A stretch of DNA of 64,000 nt from Leisingera sp. SS27. GTDB lineage: Bacteria > Pseudomonadota > Alphaproteobacteria > Rhodobacterales > Rhodobacteraceae. Below, piece by piece: positions 45,268 through 54,066 of this stretch. The notes under the pieces were generated by a model. The model made no database searches, was not told where the DNA came from, and saw only the letters and a program-made list of their open reading frames with translations. The position numbers and the translations under genes were made by a program. Location of the stretch: positions 248,001 to 312,000 of the forward strand of contig NZ_JAQNCY010000004.1 of NCBI RefSeq assembly GCF_028368855.1, given 5' to 3'. The stretch's first letter is position 1. Each line of letters starts with the position of its first letter.

Positions 45268-45429
45268 CAAAAGTTCACGACCCGGGATTTCGTCCCAAAT
45301 GGGTGAAAACCCGCAAGCCCTCAAGACAGCCTGCCGTTCGTCTCAAATTGGGCTGCTTTTTTAAGATGCATTCCATTCCAGTGCTTCCGTAAAAGCGGGT
45401 GTTGCGACGCGGATCTCAGGCCAAGAGCC

Positions 45430-46347
45430 TCAATCGGCCAGCAAAACCGCCTCGACCCGCCGGTTGGCTTCCCGGCCTTCCGGGATCAGATTGCTGGCAA
45501 TCGGCGCCAGGTATCCGGCGCCTGCAACGTCGATACGTCCTTCGTCCGCTGTGTGAGCTTCTATCAGCCTGTCTTTCACCGACTGCGCCCGGCGCTCCGA
45601 AATACCGGCGTTCTGCGCCTGCGAGCCGACTGTATCGGTGTGGCCCACCAGCAGCAGCCGGTACTGCGGGTTGGCGTCTAAAAACACCGCCAGTTCTCTC
45701 AGGCTGTCATACTCACCATCGCGCAAGCGGGTGGAACCGCTTTCAAAAACAAGATCGGTCAGCACGGCATGGCCGCGCACTTCCAGAACCTTGGACAGAT
45801 CAACAGGCCGCGCCGGACCCGTCTCTGATTGCACAAAGGGCTTTTGCACTTCAGCGGCTGCATCCCGCGGTCCTGCACTGATCACTTGAACAAAGGCGGC
45901 CTCCCCGGCACGGGACACCAGGACAGAGACTGCCTCTTGCCCGCGGACGGCTGACAAAAAATGGTAGCGGGAAATATCGACCATCATGTCCGGCGCCGGC
46001 ACCACCTCGATTCCGAACCGGAAGCCAAAGCCGCCGCAATCGCGTGCTGCGCAGTCCAGACGCACCTCATAGCCCTGCTCAACCAGCTGTTCCCGCAGCG
46101 GGGCCAGAATCTGCAACACCGTGCCGCTGCCTTCAACGCGCCAGGTCCGACGGTTGATTTGCCCCTCGAACCGCTCAGAGGGCACTTTATCGCCTTGCTC
46201 CGGGCCAACGGGCAACTGGTAAACACCAAGCACCGTAGCCCGCTCGGAAACAGCTGCAGAATCAGCAGGCAAAGTAAGCTCGGCCGCGGTCAGCATTCCA
46301 GGTAAGAATGCCGCCGCAGCCGCTGCAATCAAACATCTCAACGGCAC
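45430..46347 (-). CDS. OmpA-domain exported protein
   Basis: This 305-residue protein has a signal peptide (LIAAAAAAFLPGMLTAAE) and a roughly 170-residue N-terminal domain with DCAARDCGGFGFRFG, resembling DUF4892. The C-terminal OmpA domain has VGHTDTVGSQAQNAGISERRAQSV and a NRRVEAVLL end. It probably sits in the periplasm bound to peptidoglycan. The GTG start overlaps the preceding peroxidase-type gene by 10 bp. It is the last gene of the GNAT-peroxidase-OmpA unit. Confidence 0.85.
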   Translation of the reverse strand: MPLRCLIAAAAAAFLPGMLTAAELTLPADSAAVSERATVLGVYQLPVGPEQGDKVPSERFEGQINRRTWRVEGSGTVLQILAPLREQLVEQGYEVRLDCAARDCGGFGFRFGIEVVPAPDMMVDISRYHFLSAVRGQEAVSVLVSRAGEAAFVQVISAGPRDAAAEVQKPFVQSETGPARPVDLSKVLEVRGHAVLTDLVFESGSTRLRDGEYDSLRELAVFLDANPQYRLLLVGHTDTVGSQAQNAGISERRAQSVKDRLIEAHTADEGRIDVAGAGYLAPIASNLIPEGREANRRVEAVLLAD

Positions 46348-46910
46348 TGGCTGTGATATTCCGGATTAGGCACCATGGCAGTTGCGCTGGCTACACGATT
46401 GGACATGTTGAAGAAACCTGCAACATTCGCGATATCCCAGATATCCCGATCGCTGAAACCCGCATCCCGCAGGGCCTGCCGGTCCGCCTCTTCGATCTCC
46501 GCACTCCCCGTGGTCATCTTGGCCGAGAAATCCAGCATCGCGCGCTGACGGGCCTCCAGTGGCGCCACCCGGTAGTTCATCACCAGCATCTCGCCCAGCT
46601 GCGGATCGCCAGACAGCTGCCGCACCGCCGCGCCATGTGCAACCAGGCAATAAAAACACCGGTTGATCGACGAGACCACAACCGCAATCATCTCCCGCTC
46701 CAGCTTGCTGAGGCCGCTGTCCGCCAGCATCAGATCGTTATACATGGCGGTGAAAGCGTTGAGCTTATCAATATCAAAGGCGTTCGCCTTCAGCACATTT
46801 GGCACAAAGCCCAGTTTTTCGACACAGATGTCGAAGTATTTCTGCGTTTCCGGCGGCAGCGGGTCCACCATTGGCAGGTCAAGGGCTGTGGGCTGGGTCT
46901 GGTCACTCAT
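46338..46910 (-). CDS. AhpD-family peroxidase-related protein
   Basis: This 190-residue all-helical protein of the carboxymuconolactone decarboxylase/AhpD superfamily matches the 'peroxidase-related enzyme' type. The CxxC pair is C85 and C88 with H92 (NRCFYCLVAHG), the proton-relay arrangement of AhpD. A TTG three codons upstream overlaps the preceding stop and is an alternative start. It is flanked in the operon by GNAT and OmpA genes. The peroxide substrate and reducing partner are unknown. Confidence 0.88.
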   Translation of the reverse strand: MSDQTQPTALDLPMVDPLPPETQKYFDICVEKLGFVPNVLKANAFDIDKLNAFTAMYNDLMLADSGLSKLEREMIAVVVSSINRCFYCLVAHGAAVRQLSGDPQLGEMLVMNYRVAPLEARQRAMLDFSAKMTTGSAEIEEADRQALRDAGFSDRDIWDIANVAGFFNMSNRVASATAMVPNPEYHSQCR

Positions 46911-46915
46911 GGTGT

Positions 46916-47641
46916 TCAATCGCCTTGTTGCAAAATCCGGTAGTGATACTCTCCAACACAGTCCATGCCTAGGGAAGCGTAAAGCCCGTTTGCCCCTTCG
47001 TTACGCTTCGTGCAAAGAACTGCCAATTCACTGGCGCCATTCTCCAGCGCCCAGAATGCCGCCTGGCGCATCATCCAGGCACCCATGCCAGCCCGGCGCT
47101 GATGCGGCAGGATTTCAAGCGCATGCACCATCGCAACCCCGTCGTGAACCGCCACAAAACCAGCGCCCGCCGGTTTGTCCTTATGGCGGGCGAGCAGCCC
47201 CGTCTTTGCCCCCTGCACCCGGCACATCACAGCCAGCCGTTCGGGCCCTATGCCGCCCTGCGCCCAGATTTCGCGCTGGATCGCCAGCGGTTCCCAGACG
47301 CAAAAGGCAGTGACACGCGGAACGGCGACATCCGTCAACTGCTCCGCCGGGCAGGTCCAGAGGTTGACCGGATCCTTTATCACGTATCCGCGCGCCTCCA
47401 GCTGCGCATCAAGCTCGGCCTCGCCATCGCGGATCATGAACAGGCAATCCTGGCCCATCGCACGCATCGCATCTTCAGCCGCACCGATCTCTGCGTCTGA
47501 GGCTGCGCCGTTGACTGTCGCCGCCGACACCCGGCTGCCGCCGCCCTGCCCTTCGCGCACCACGACAGGCCCCAGCTCGCGCACCGAAGCAGGCGGCCAT
47601 GTTGCCTCAGTTACCGCATAGTAACGTGGGTCGGTGGTCAC
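46916..47641 (-). CDS. GNAT-family N-acetyltransferase
   Basis: The protein has 241 residues with a C-terminal GNAT domain. ILPHQRRAGMGAWMMRQAAFWALENGA is the acetyl-CoA-binding motif A, followed by LAVLCTKRNEGANGLYASLGM. The N-terminal 120 residues form a degenerate second half, a known tandem-GNAT layout. GTG with AAGGAG 8 nt upstream overlaps the stop of the CinA-type gene. Substrate unknown. Confidence 0.87.
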   Translation of the reverse strand: MTTDPRYYAVTEATWPPASVRELGPVVVREGQGGGSRVSAATVNGAASDAEIGAAEDAMRAMGQDCLFMIRDGEAELDAQLEARGYVIKDPVNLWTCPAEQLTDVAVPRVTAFCVWEPLAIQREIWAQGGIGPERLAVMCRVQGAKTGLLARHKDKPAGAGFVAVHDGVAMVHALEILPHQRRAGMGAWMMRQAAFWALENGASELAVLCTKRNEGANGLYASLGMDCVGEYHYRILQQGD

Positions 47642-48369
47642 AGCTCCAGCTCCTTTGCCAGTTTGGTCATCGCTGCATCTATGCGGGCGCCATCAGTACC
47701 GCGGATGACAATGTTGGCGCCGAATGCACCGTCTTTCTGAAACGGGTAGCAGCCGACCGAAAGATCCTCGTAAGCCTCCGCCAAGGTGCGCAGCGGAGCC
47801 GCGATTTCGCCCTCGCCGCGCAGCACCCGAAGGGTCTGCGACAGCATCGGGCGGCCACCGGTCAGAGTCGGCATCACACTGGCCACCATCGCCTGAAATA
47901 TCATCGGAACCCCGGCCATCACATGCACATTTCCGATAGTAAACCCCGGCGCCGCCGAGACAGGATTGTCAATCAAGGCCGCACCGTCGGGAATTCTCGC
48001 CATCCTAAGCCGCGCCTCGTTCATCTCCAGCCCTTGAGTATCGTAATGCGCCTGCAGGATCGCACGGGCGTCGTTGCGCACATCCAGACGCGCCCCAAAT
48101 GCCTTGGCGATGCAATCCGCAGTGATATCGTCATGGGTCGGCCCGATGCCGCCGCTAGTGAACACATGGTCAAAACCGCCAGACAGTGCCCGCACCGCAG
48201 CGATGATCGCGGGTTCGTCATCACTCACAACACGCACTTCTTTCAGGTCGATACCGTGCTTGGTCAGTTCCCCCGCCAGAAAGTGCATATTGGCATCGCG
48301 GGTGCGGCCCGACAGGATCTCATCCCCGATAACCAGCATGGCGGCAGTAGGGTTCGGTGTAGCGGACAT
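47638..48369 (-). CDS. CinA N-terminal (molybdopterin-binding fold) protein
   Basis: This 243-residue protein consists of the MoaB/MogA-like COG1058 domain of CinA only; the C-terminal amidohydrolase domain of full CinA is absent. VIGDEILSGRTRDANMHFLAGEL and TSGGIGPTHDDITADCIAKAFG are the family signatures. The domain has ADP-ribose or FAD pyrophosphatase-like activity in some relatives. GGAGA precedes the ATG. It leads the four-gene unit CinA-GNAT-peroxidase-OmpA. Confidence 0.9.
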   Translation of the reverse strand: MSATPNPTAAMLVIGDEILSGRTRDANMHFLAGELTKHGIDLKEVRVVSDDEPAIIAAVRALSGGFDHVFTSGGIGPTHDDITADCIAKAFGARLDVRNDARAILQAHYDTQGLEMNEARLRMARIPDGAALIDNPVSAAPGFTIGNVHVMAGVPMIFQAMVASVMPTLTGGRPMLSQTLRVLRGEGEIAAPLRTLAEAYEDLSVGCYPFQKDGAFGANIVIRGTDGARIDAAMTKLAKELEL

Positions 48370-48434
48370 CAGGCATCTCCCTTTGCTGTTCGTGAAGATA
48401 CCCCGCAGCCCAGTCGGCACAAGTGCCAAAGCGA

Positions 48435-48972
48435 TTAGGAAAGCCCGGCAGCCGCAGCGTCGAACAGTGCGGCATCTCCCATTGCACGGTCAAGGATCAT
48501 CGCACCTTCCAGGGTCGCAACCATATGCACCGCGGCCTGTTCGGCAGCTTCTGGCCCCAGCCCCTTCCGGCTGCGAACCTGCTGCAGCCATTCCAGGTCA
48601 CGCTCAAAAAACCCGCGTGGTGCTGGCCACGAGTGGTGGCAGATCAGCGATCTCGGCACCGAAGAACCGCACAGGCAATCAGGCCTTCCTTCTTCATAGC
48701 CGCGCCGCAAGCTGCTGCCTAACGCCTGATCAACTCCGCGGGAGCCGCGCTTTGCGGATCACCCAAGATCTTGAAAAATTATCTGAATACTGCTCAACCA
48801 AGGCCTTTCCCGCCGCTTCCTTGGCAGGAAAATGGTAATGGACCGAGGCTGACTTTGTGCCGATTTCGGCAGCGATTTCCCGAAAACTGAAAGCGTTGCA
48901 ACGACCCAAGCGCGCGGCCTTCTCCGCGACCCCCAGTATACGTTCCGCGGTGTCAGATCCAGGCATGCTCAC
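48435..48972 (-). pseudogene. TetR-family regulator, frameshifted remnant
   Basis: The N-terminal part (RILGVAEKAARLGRCNAFSFREIAAEIGTKSASVHYHFPAKEA) is an intact TetR helix-turn-helix. After about 65 codons the frame is lost in a T-run near 48777. Continuing coding similarity (for example ILGDPQSAAPAELIRR, then FFERDLEWLQQ) appears in other frames with interrupting stops. At least three lesions are needed to rebuild a normal roughly 190-residue protein. It is divergent from an equally damaged SDR gene, its presumed target. Confidence 0.82.
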
Positions 48973-49058
48973 CTCGTCGCTGCCCTACCTGCAGATAGGT
49001 CTTGGCAGAATGGAGCACAATCCACATCTGCCACTTACCAATAGATAGATTAATCGCA

Positions 49059-49812
49059 ATGAGCACTGAGACCGCATTGATCATCGGCGGATCGCCGGGA
49101 ATGGGTCTGGAAATTGCCCGCCAGCTGGCAAAAACGGGACATCATGTCACCCTGCTCGGTTCGTCTGCTGCCACGCTGGAGGCTGCCGAGACTGAGCTTG
49201 GAACCCTCGCAGAGGCCCGGAAAGTTGATTTGATGAACTTCGCAGCCGTTCAGGCGCTGACGGGAGAGCTTAAGGCTGACAGCCGCCATTTCAGCAAACT
49301 AGTCAATGCAGCCGGAGTCTTTCCCCCAAGCCGGCTTTGGAGCATGACCCTGAGTATTATAATCGCTACATGGGCCTGAACCGCGCGGCTTTCTTCCTGA
49401 CAAGGGCAGTTGCAGCCAACATGGCGCACAATGGCGGCGGCGCTATCGTCAACACCGGCTCAATGCGGGCCAAACAAGCAATCGAGGCGGCACCCAGCTC
49501 CGCCTAATCAATGGCCAAGGCAGGCTTGCGTGCCCTGACCCAGCACTTGGTTATGGAGCTGGCAGACCATGGTATCCGGGTGAACGCGGTGGCTCCTGCA
49601 GTGGTGGTCACCCCGATTTACGGCGCATTTACCGACCCCGCGCAGATCGATGATAAGCTGACAGCCGGCGTCGGCACTTTCCATCCGATTGGACGCGCAG
49701 GCTTCCGGCTGACATTGCGGCAACGGTTGTGCACCTGCTGTGCGATAGGGCTGCCTGGGTAACCGGCGCCATCTGGGATGTTAACGGCGGCATCATGGCC
49801 GGCCGCAACTAA
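49059..49812 (+). pseudogene. short-chain dehydrogenase/reductase, disrupted
   Basis: A full SDR can be rebuilt: ALIIGGSPGMGLEIARQL (cofactor motif), NAAG, NTGSM, then the active-site segment and [12 protein letters not shown] at the C-terminus. Three lesions break it: a one-base loss in the C-run 49323-49327, TAA at 49505-49507, and another one-base shift near 49711. The TAA falls exactly where the catalytic tyrosine of Y-x-x-x-K should be (SA-stop-SMAK). The related TetR gene next to it is also broken, so the module is decaying. Confidence 0.88.
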
Positions 49813-49851
49813 GACTTTGCCGCAGGGCGGGGCTGATATAGTCATCCGGTT

Positions 49852-50553
49852 ATGAAGTTTTCCCAGCCCCTCATCCCCGCCACTCTTATCCGCCGTTACA
49901 AACGCTTTCTTGCAGATTGCCGGCTGGAGGACGGACAGGAAGTTACCGCCCATTGCGCCAACCCCGGCAGCATGATGGGGCTGGCGGAACCGGGCATGAA
50001 GATCTGGCTGGAGCCCAACAACGACCCTAAGAAGAAGCTGAAATTCGGCTGGCGGCTGGTGGAGCACTCAGACGGCCATTTCACCGGCGTCGACACGTCG
50101 GTGCCGAACCGTGCCTTGCGCTCCACGCTGGAGGCCGGTGCGGTCGCGGACCTTGCCGCTTATCAAACCGTACGCGCCGAGGTGAAATACGGGGAAAACA
50201 GCCGCATCGACTTCCTGCTGAGCCAGGACGGGCTGCCAGATTGCTATGTGGAGGTGAAAAGCGTGACACTGTCCCGTGAACCTGGACTGGCTGAGTTTCC
50301 CGACAGCGTCACCACCCGCGGCACCAAACATCTGGTGGAGCTGGCCAACATGGTGGCCCAGGGCCACCGGGCTGTCATGCTGTATCTGGTCCAGCGCACC
50401 GACTGCGAACGCTTCCAACTGGCCGCCGACATTGATCCGGCCTACGCAGATGCCTTTGCCAGCGCCTATGCCGCCGGGGTAGAGAAACTGGTTCTGGGCA
50501 CCCGGATTACCCCGCAGGGTGTTGAGGTCGCCGGGCCGCTCTCATCAGAGTAA
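49852..50553 (+). CDS. sfsA: DNA/RNA nuclease SfsA
   Basis: The 233-residue SfsA-family protein has the N-terminal OB-like part (RFLADCRLEDGQEVTAHCANPGSM) and a C-terminal restriction-endonuclease-like core (RIDFLL...CYVEVKSVTL, with E-x-K). Historically called sugar fermentation stimulation protein; newer work supports nuclease activity. The gene is alone, 39 bp after the SDR remnant, and converges with mscS. Conservation is full length. Confidence 0.94.
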   Translation: MKFSQPLIPATLIRRYKRFLADCRLEDGQEVTAHCANPGSMMGLAEPGMKIWLEPNNDPKKKLKFGWRLVEHSDGHFTGVDTSVPNRALRSTLEAGAVADLAAYQTVRAEVKYGENSRIDFLLSQDGLPDCYVEVKSVTLSREPGLAEFPDSVTTRGTKHLVELANMVAQGHRAVMLYLVQRTDCERFQLAADIDPAYADAFASAYAAGVEKLVLGTRITPQGVEVAGPLSSE

Positions 50554-50574
50554 CAACCCGGACCGGGCGGCAGA

Positions 50575-51474
50575 TCAGGCTGCCTGTCCCACTTGCTTTC
50601 CGGACCCCTCCTCCTCACGCTCCGGCTGGGCCTGGATCAGCGTACGGGTCGGGAAGGGAATATCCACTCCCGCATCGTCAAGCGCCTCTTTCACCTTGCG
50701 CTTCATATCGGCCTGGTACTGAAAGTAGTCCTCAGCGCTGACCCAGACGCGCACCAGAAAATCAACCGAGCTGCTGTTCAGCTCATTGACCTGGATGAAC
50801 GGCTCCGGATCGCTGTGCGACCGGCGGTCGCCCATGATCGTGTCACGGATCACCCGCTCTGCTGTTGCCAGATTGGCACCGTAACCGACACCAAATGTCC
50901 ACTCAGCACGGCGGGTGTCGAAAGACGAGTAATTGGTGATCGTGTTACCCCAGACTTCGGAATTCGGGACAATAACCTTGAGATTGGACAGACTGGCAAT
51001 GACGGTATTGTTCAAGGTGATTTCCTGAACTGTGCCCATCTCGTCGTTCACTGCGATAAAATCGCCCAGCTTGAACGGGCGGAACAGGATGATCATAACC
51101 CCTGCCGCCACATTCGACAGTGCCCCCTGCATGGCCAGGCCAATGGCCAATCCGGCAGCACCGATTGCCGCCACAATGGAAGTGGTCTTAACGCCAAAGG
51201 TGTTGAGCACGAACAAGGCAGCAAAGGCCAAAATAACGTATCGGGCGAGATTGCCCAGAAAGTGGAACAGGGTCACATCCAGCTTGGCGTTGCTGTCGCC
51301 CAACTGCACGATCCGCCGCTTGACCCATCCGGCAACGATGAAGCCGGCCAGAAGAATAATGACTGCAGCCAGAACGCTGCCCAGCGCCTGCGCCAGGAAT
51401 TCCAAGGTCACCAGATCCGCAATCGTCCTGCCATCATAGATTTCGGTTTGCATAAGACTGTTGAAGCTGTCCAT
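50575..51474 (-). CDS. MscS-family mechanosensitive channel
   Basis: This 299-residue protein has three N-terminal membrane segments, the pore helix region AAIGAAGLAIGLAMQGALSNVAAGVMIILFRPFKLGDFI, and the C-terminal vestibule domain (EITLNNTVIASLSNLKVIVPNSEVWGN). It protects against hypo-osmotic shock, relevant in marine conditions. The ATG used starts the conserved part; the frame extends 25 codons upstream without conservation. It converges with sfsA at a 21 bp gap and is divergent from map. Confidence 0.93.
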   Translation of the reverse strand: MDSFNSLMQTEIYDGRTIADLVTLEFLAQALGSVLAAVIILLAGFIVAGWVKRRIVQLGDSNAKLDVTLFHFLGNLARYVILAFAALFVLNTFGVKTTSIVAAIGAAGLAIGLAMQGALSNVAAGVMIILFRPFKLGDFIAVNDEMGTVQEITLNNTVIASLSNLKVIVPNSEVWGNTITNYSSFDTRRAEWTFGVGYGANLATAERVIRDTIMGDRRSHSDPEPFIQVNELNSSSVDFLVRVWVSAEDYFQYQADMKRKVKEALDDAGVDIPFPTRTLIQAQPEREEEGSGKQVGQAA

Positions 51475-51618
51475 TCCGCTGCGTTCCCCTTGTTGCCAAA
51501 TCGAATATGCCAACGGTTGAACGCACCGTGGCGGCAAAAGTTCCCGCAACCCCGGTCTGGCCCTTTTGACAGGAACCCCTTACATAGCTACGCAAAGAAC
51601 GTGATGGAGCTCTGCGTG

Positions 51619-52428
51619 ATGAGATCGAAAGACGGCCGCACTACCAAGGACGGCATCCGCATTCATGAAGCTGGTGACTATGCCGGCATGCACAAGGCGG
51701 GTGCGCTTGCCGCGCGCATTCTGGATGACATCGCAGCGCATGTTTTCCCGGGCCAGTCGACCGGCGAGATCGACCGTATCATCACGCAAATGGTCGAGGA
51801 CGCGGGCGCCAAGTCAGCCACCATCGGCTACAAGGGCTATCAGCACGCCAGCTGTATTTCGGTGAACCATGTGGTTTGCCACGGCATTCCTGGCGACAAG
51901 AAACTGAAGGATGGCGATATCCTGAACATCGACGTGACCGTGATCGTTGAGGGCTGGTTCGGCGACACCTCACGCATGTTTGTCGCAGGCAAGCTCAGCC
52001 GCAAGGCGGAACGGCTCATTCAAGTCACCCATGATTCGCTGATGGTGGGTATCGAGGCAGTGAAGCCAGGCAACACCTTCGGCGACATCGGCCATGCAAT
52101 CCAGACCTATGCAGAGGCGCAGCGGATGAGCGTGGTGCGCGATTTCTGCGGCCATGGTCTCGGCACCGTGTTCCACGCGCCGCCCAACGTGCTGCACTAC
52201 GGCCGTCCTGGTACCGGACCGGTGCTCGAGGAAGGCATGTTCTTCACCATCGAACCCATGATCAACTTGGGCCGCCCGGAAACCAAGATCCTGGCAGACG
52301 AATGGACCGCCGTCACCCGCGACAAGTCCCTGTCGGCGCAGTTCGAGCATTCGATTGGAGTCACCGCTGACGGGGCTGAGATTTTCACCCTCTCACCCGC
52401 AGGCAAGTTCCACCCGACCTACGGCTAA
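51619..52428 (+). CDS. map: methionine aminopeptidase
   Basis: Map removes N-terminal methionine from nascent proteins. The 269-residue type I enzyme has all five metal ligands visible: two aspartates (ILNIDVTVIVEGWFGDTSRMF), a histidine (GHGLGTVFH) and two glutamates (FFTIEPM, QFEHSIGVT). GGAG lies 9 nt before the ATG chosen; an ATG five codons earlier is also in frame. The stop is followed by a palindromic intergenic repeat. Confidence 0.96.
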   Translation: MRSKDGRTTKDGIRIHEAGDYAGMHKAGALAARILDDIAAHVFPGQSTGEIDRIITQMVEDAGAKSATIGYKGYQHASCISVNHVVCHGIPGDKKLKDGDILNIDVTVIVEGWFGDTSRMFVAGKLSRKAERLIQVTHDSLMVGIEAVKPGNTFGDIGHAIQTYAEAQRMSVVRDFCGHGLGTVFHAPPNVLHYGRPGTGPVLEEGMFFTIEPMINLGRPETKILADEWTAVTRDKSLSAQFEHSIGVTADGAEIFTLSPAGKFHPTYG

Positions 52429-52443
52429 ACTGCAAGGACGGCG

Positions 52444-52490
52444 GCGGGGGCCAGCCCCCGCACCCCCGGGATATTTTCAGCCAGATGAAG
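52444..52490. repeat. palindromic intergenic element (GCGGGGGC-CA-GCCCCCGC type)
   Basis: GCGGGGGC-CA-GCCCCCGC (52444-52461) is a perfect 8 bp inverted repeat, followed by ACCCCCGGGATATTTT and CAGCCAGATGAAG. From general acquaintance this resembles a common Rhodobacteraceae intergenic repeat, but only one copy is seen here. It follows map 15 bp after the stop and may act in transcript end formation. Confidence 0.6.
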
Positions 52491-52501
52491 GACTGATCCG
52501 G

Positions 52502-52693
52502 TCAGGACATTGCGTCGTCCTGACCCTCTGCTTTCTGAAACCGCCAGAGCGCCAGCAACAGCGTGCCATCGCCAAGCGGTGTCACAGCATCCTGAATGAA
52601 CACCGGTGCCCGCAGGCGTTCCGGCTTAGGCCGGCTTTGCGTTTCAGCGTCCTTTGAGTACCGCAGTATGGGTGCGCGCAAGCTCTGTTCCAT
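52502..52693 (-). CDS. small hypothetical open frame
   Basis: This is a 63-codon frame between map and the HAD gene. The product begins MEQSLRAPILRYSKDAETQ and ends WRFQKAEGQDDAMS. An AGGG lies 8 nt upstream of the ATG. I do not recognise it, and coding character is weak. It is reported because the 289 bp gap otherwise holds only a palindromic repeat. Confidence 0.3.
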   Translation of the reverse strand: MEQSLRAPILRYSKDAETQSRPKPERLRAPVFIQDAVTPLGDGTLLLALWRFQKAEGQDDAMS

Positions 52694-52717
52694 ACGCAGG
52701 ACCCTACCATAACAGTT

Positions 52718-53380
52718 TCAGATCGACAAAAGCGCCGGCACTTCTTCCATTCCGGTGAAAACTTCAGCTCCCAATGAAGCGAGCTTCTTGCCGCCGCCTT
52801 GCGGCGCAAAGCCCAGACAGCGCATGCCTGCGCGCACTGCCGCTGTCACACCGCTGCCGCTGTTCTCGATCACCAGGCAATCGCGCGCCTGCACTCCAAA
52901 GTGGCTGGCCGCCGCCAGAAACAGGCCAGGTTCCGGCTTGGCCACGCCCAGCGCGTGGGCCGAAAACATCGCCAGCGGGTGAAACCGCTCCCACAGCCCG
53001 TTCTGGCCCAGGGTAATGCGCATTTTTTCCTCGCTGCCGTTTGATGCAACACACACCGAGATACCTGCAGCATCAAGCCGCGCCAGAAGTCCGGGAATGC
53101 CCGGTATCAGCGGCACGCCCTGCTGCAGCCGTGCATAGGTCTCGGTGTTAACTTCCGCGGTCCAGTCTTCCGGCAGTTCCGCGCCCAGCATGCGGGCCTT
53201 GGCCATCACCCCGGACATGGTGCCGCCAACGAACAACTCGATCGACTGTTCCATTGTCAGCGCCAGCCCATGGTGGGCCAGGTTTGCAATCAGCACCTGG
53301 CTCGACACCGGTTCGCTGTCCACCAAGACGCCGTCGCAAGCAAAGACCACCAGCTTAGGAGTTGGAAAGGTTTTGGGCAT
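52718..53380 (-). CDS. HAD-superfamily protein lacking the nucleophilic aspartate
   Basis: This 220-residue HAD-IA (beta-phosphoglucomutase/YfbT-like) protein has the normal cap and core: CVASNGSEEKMR (motif II), GVAKPEPGLFLAAASHFG (motif III lysine) and CLVIENSGSGVTAAVRAGM (motif IV). Motif I reads VVFACDGVLVDSE, where the usual FDCDGV has an aspartate at the second position. Here residue 14 is alanine (codon GCT), so the nucleophile is missing although D16 remains. Phosphatase activity is therefore doubtful. GAGGT precedes the ATG. It may be a binding protein or a recently inactivated enzyme. Confidence 0.85.
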   Translation of the reverse strand: MPKTFPTPKLVVFACDGVLVDSEPVSSQVLIANLAHHGLALTMEQSIELFVGGTMSGVMAKARMLGAELPEDWTAEVNTETYARLQQGVPLIPGIPGLLARLDAAGISVCVASNGSEEKMRITLGQNGLWERFHPLAMFSAHALGVAKPEPGLFLAAASHFGVQARDCLVIENSGSGVTAAVRAGMRCLGFAPQGGGKKLASLGAEVFTGMEEVPALLSI

Positions 53381-53505
53381 GTAAAGGCACCTCATCGCGG
53401 GAAAGGCGACACCTGCGCGGCACGCAGGCCCTACTGCTTCACATTACTAGTGCAGCATCTGCCTCGCAGCAAATGAGCGGCAAACTGTATTCTGCCTGCG
53501 TCGGC

Positions 53506-54066
53506 TCAGGCTGCTGCGTCCCGCCACATCAGAGTGATATGGGTATCTCCGTATTTGCGGCTATCCTGCAGTTCAAATCCCTCCAGCACTGCCATCGGGG
53601 TGCTTTCCTCCCAGACCACCAGCGCTTCATCGGCCACCCAGCCCCCCGCCACAGCAGCCACCAGCGCCTTCTCCCCCAGGCCTTTACCATAGGGCGGGTC
53701 AAGAAAGATCAGGTCATAGGGCGCATGCGGGTTCTGCCCCAGTTTCACCGCATCGCGGCGCGCCAGCGTGCAGCGGCCTTCTGCCTTGCAGATAGCAATG
53801 TTCTTCTTGATCAGCCCGCCGGAGACACGCCCATCATCAACAAACACCACTTCCGCCGCACCGCGCGACAGCGCCTCCAGCCCCAAGGCACCGGTTCCTG
53901 CGAACAGGTCCAGCACCCGGGCGCCTGGAATGGCGCCTGTATGCATCAGCACGTTAAAAAGGCTTTCGCGCACCCGGTCGGTGGTGGGACGCAGATGAGC
54001 GCCTGCATCCCCCTTACCCACCGCGGCCAAGGCCCGGCCGCGGAAATCTCCTGCGATGATCCTCAC
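53506..54066 (-). CDS. rsmD: 16S rRNA (guanine966-N2)-methyltransferase
   Basis: RsmD methylates G966 of 16S rRNA. The 186-residue enzyme has the SAM-binding motif DLFAGTGALGLEALSRGA (53-70) and the catalytic DPPY at 123-126 (FLDPPYGKG). The N-terminus MRIIAGDFRGRAL and the RPTTDRVRESLFNVL block are diagnostic. It overlaps the upstream flavoprotein gene by 4 bp and is co-transcribed with it. Confidence 0.95.
   Translation of the reverse strand: MRIIAGDFRGRALAAVGKGDAGAHLRPTTDRVRESLFNVLMHTGAIPGARVLDLFAGTGALGLEALSRGAAEVVFVDDGRVSGGLIKKNIAICKAEGRCTLARRDAVKLGQNPHAPYDLIFLDPPYGKGLGEKALVAAVAGGWVADEALVVWEESTPMAVLEGFELQDSRKYGDTHITLMWRDAAA

Noticed and set aside
45330-45362. Possible terminator after the beta-lactamase gene
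   Set aside because: A T-run exists at about 45356 but the stem (CAGCC/GGCTG around a long loop) is too weak to call.
52429-52717. Second methyltransferase or peptidase fragment after map
   Set aside because: Only a palindromic repeat and one weak 63-codon frame are found; no homology to neighbours.
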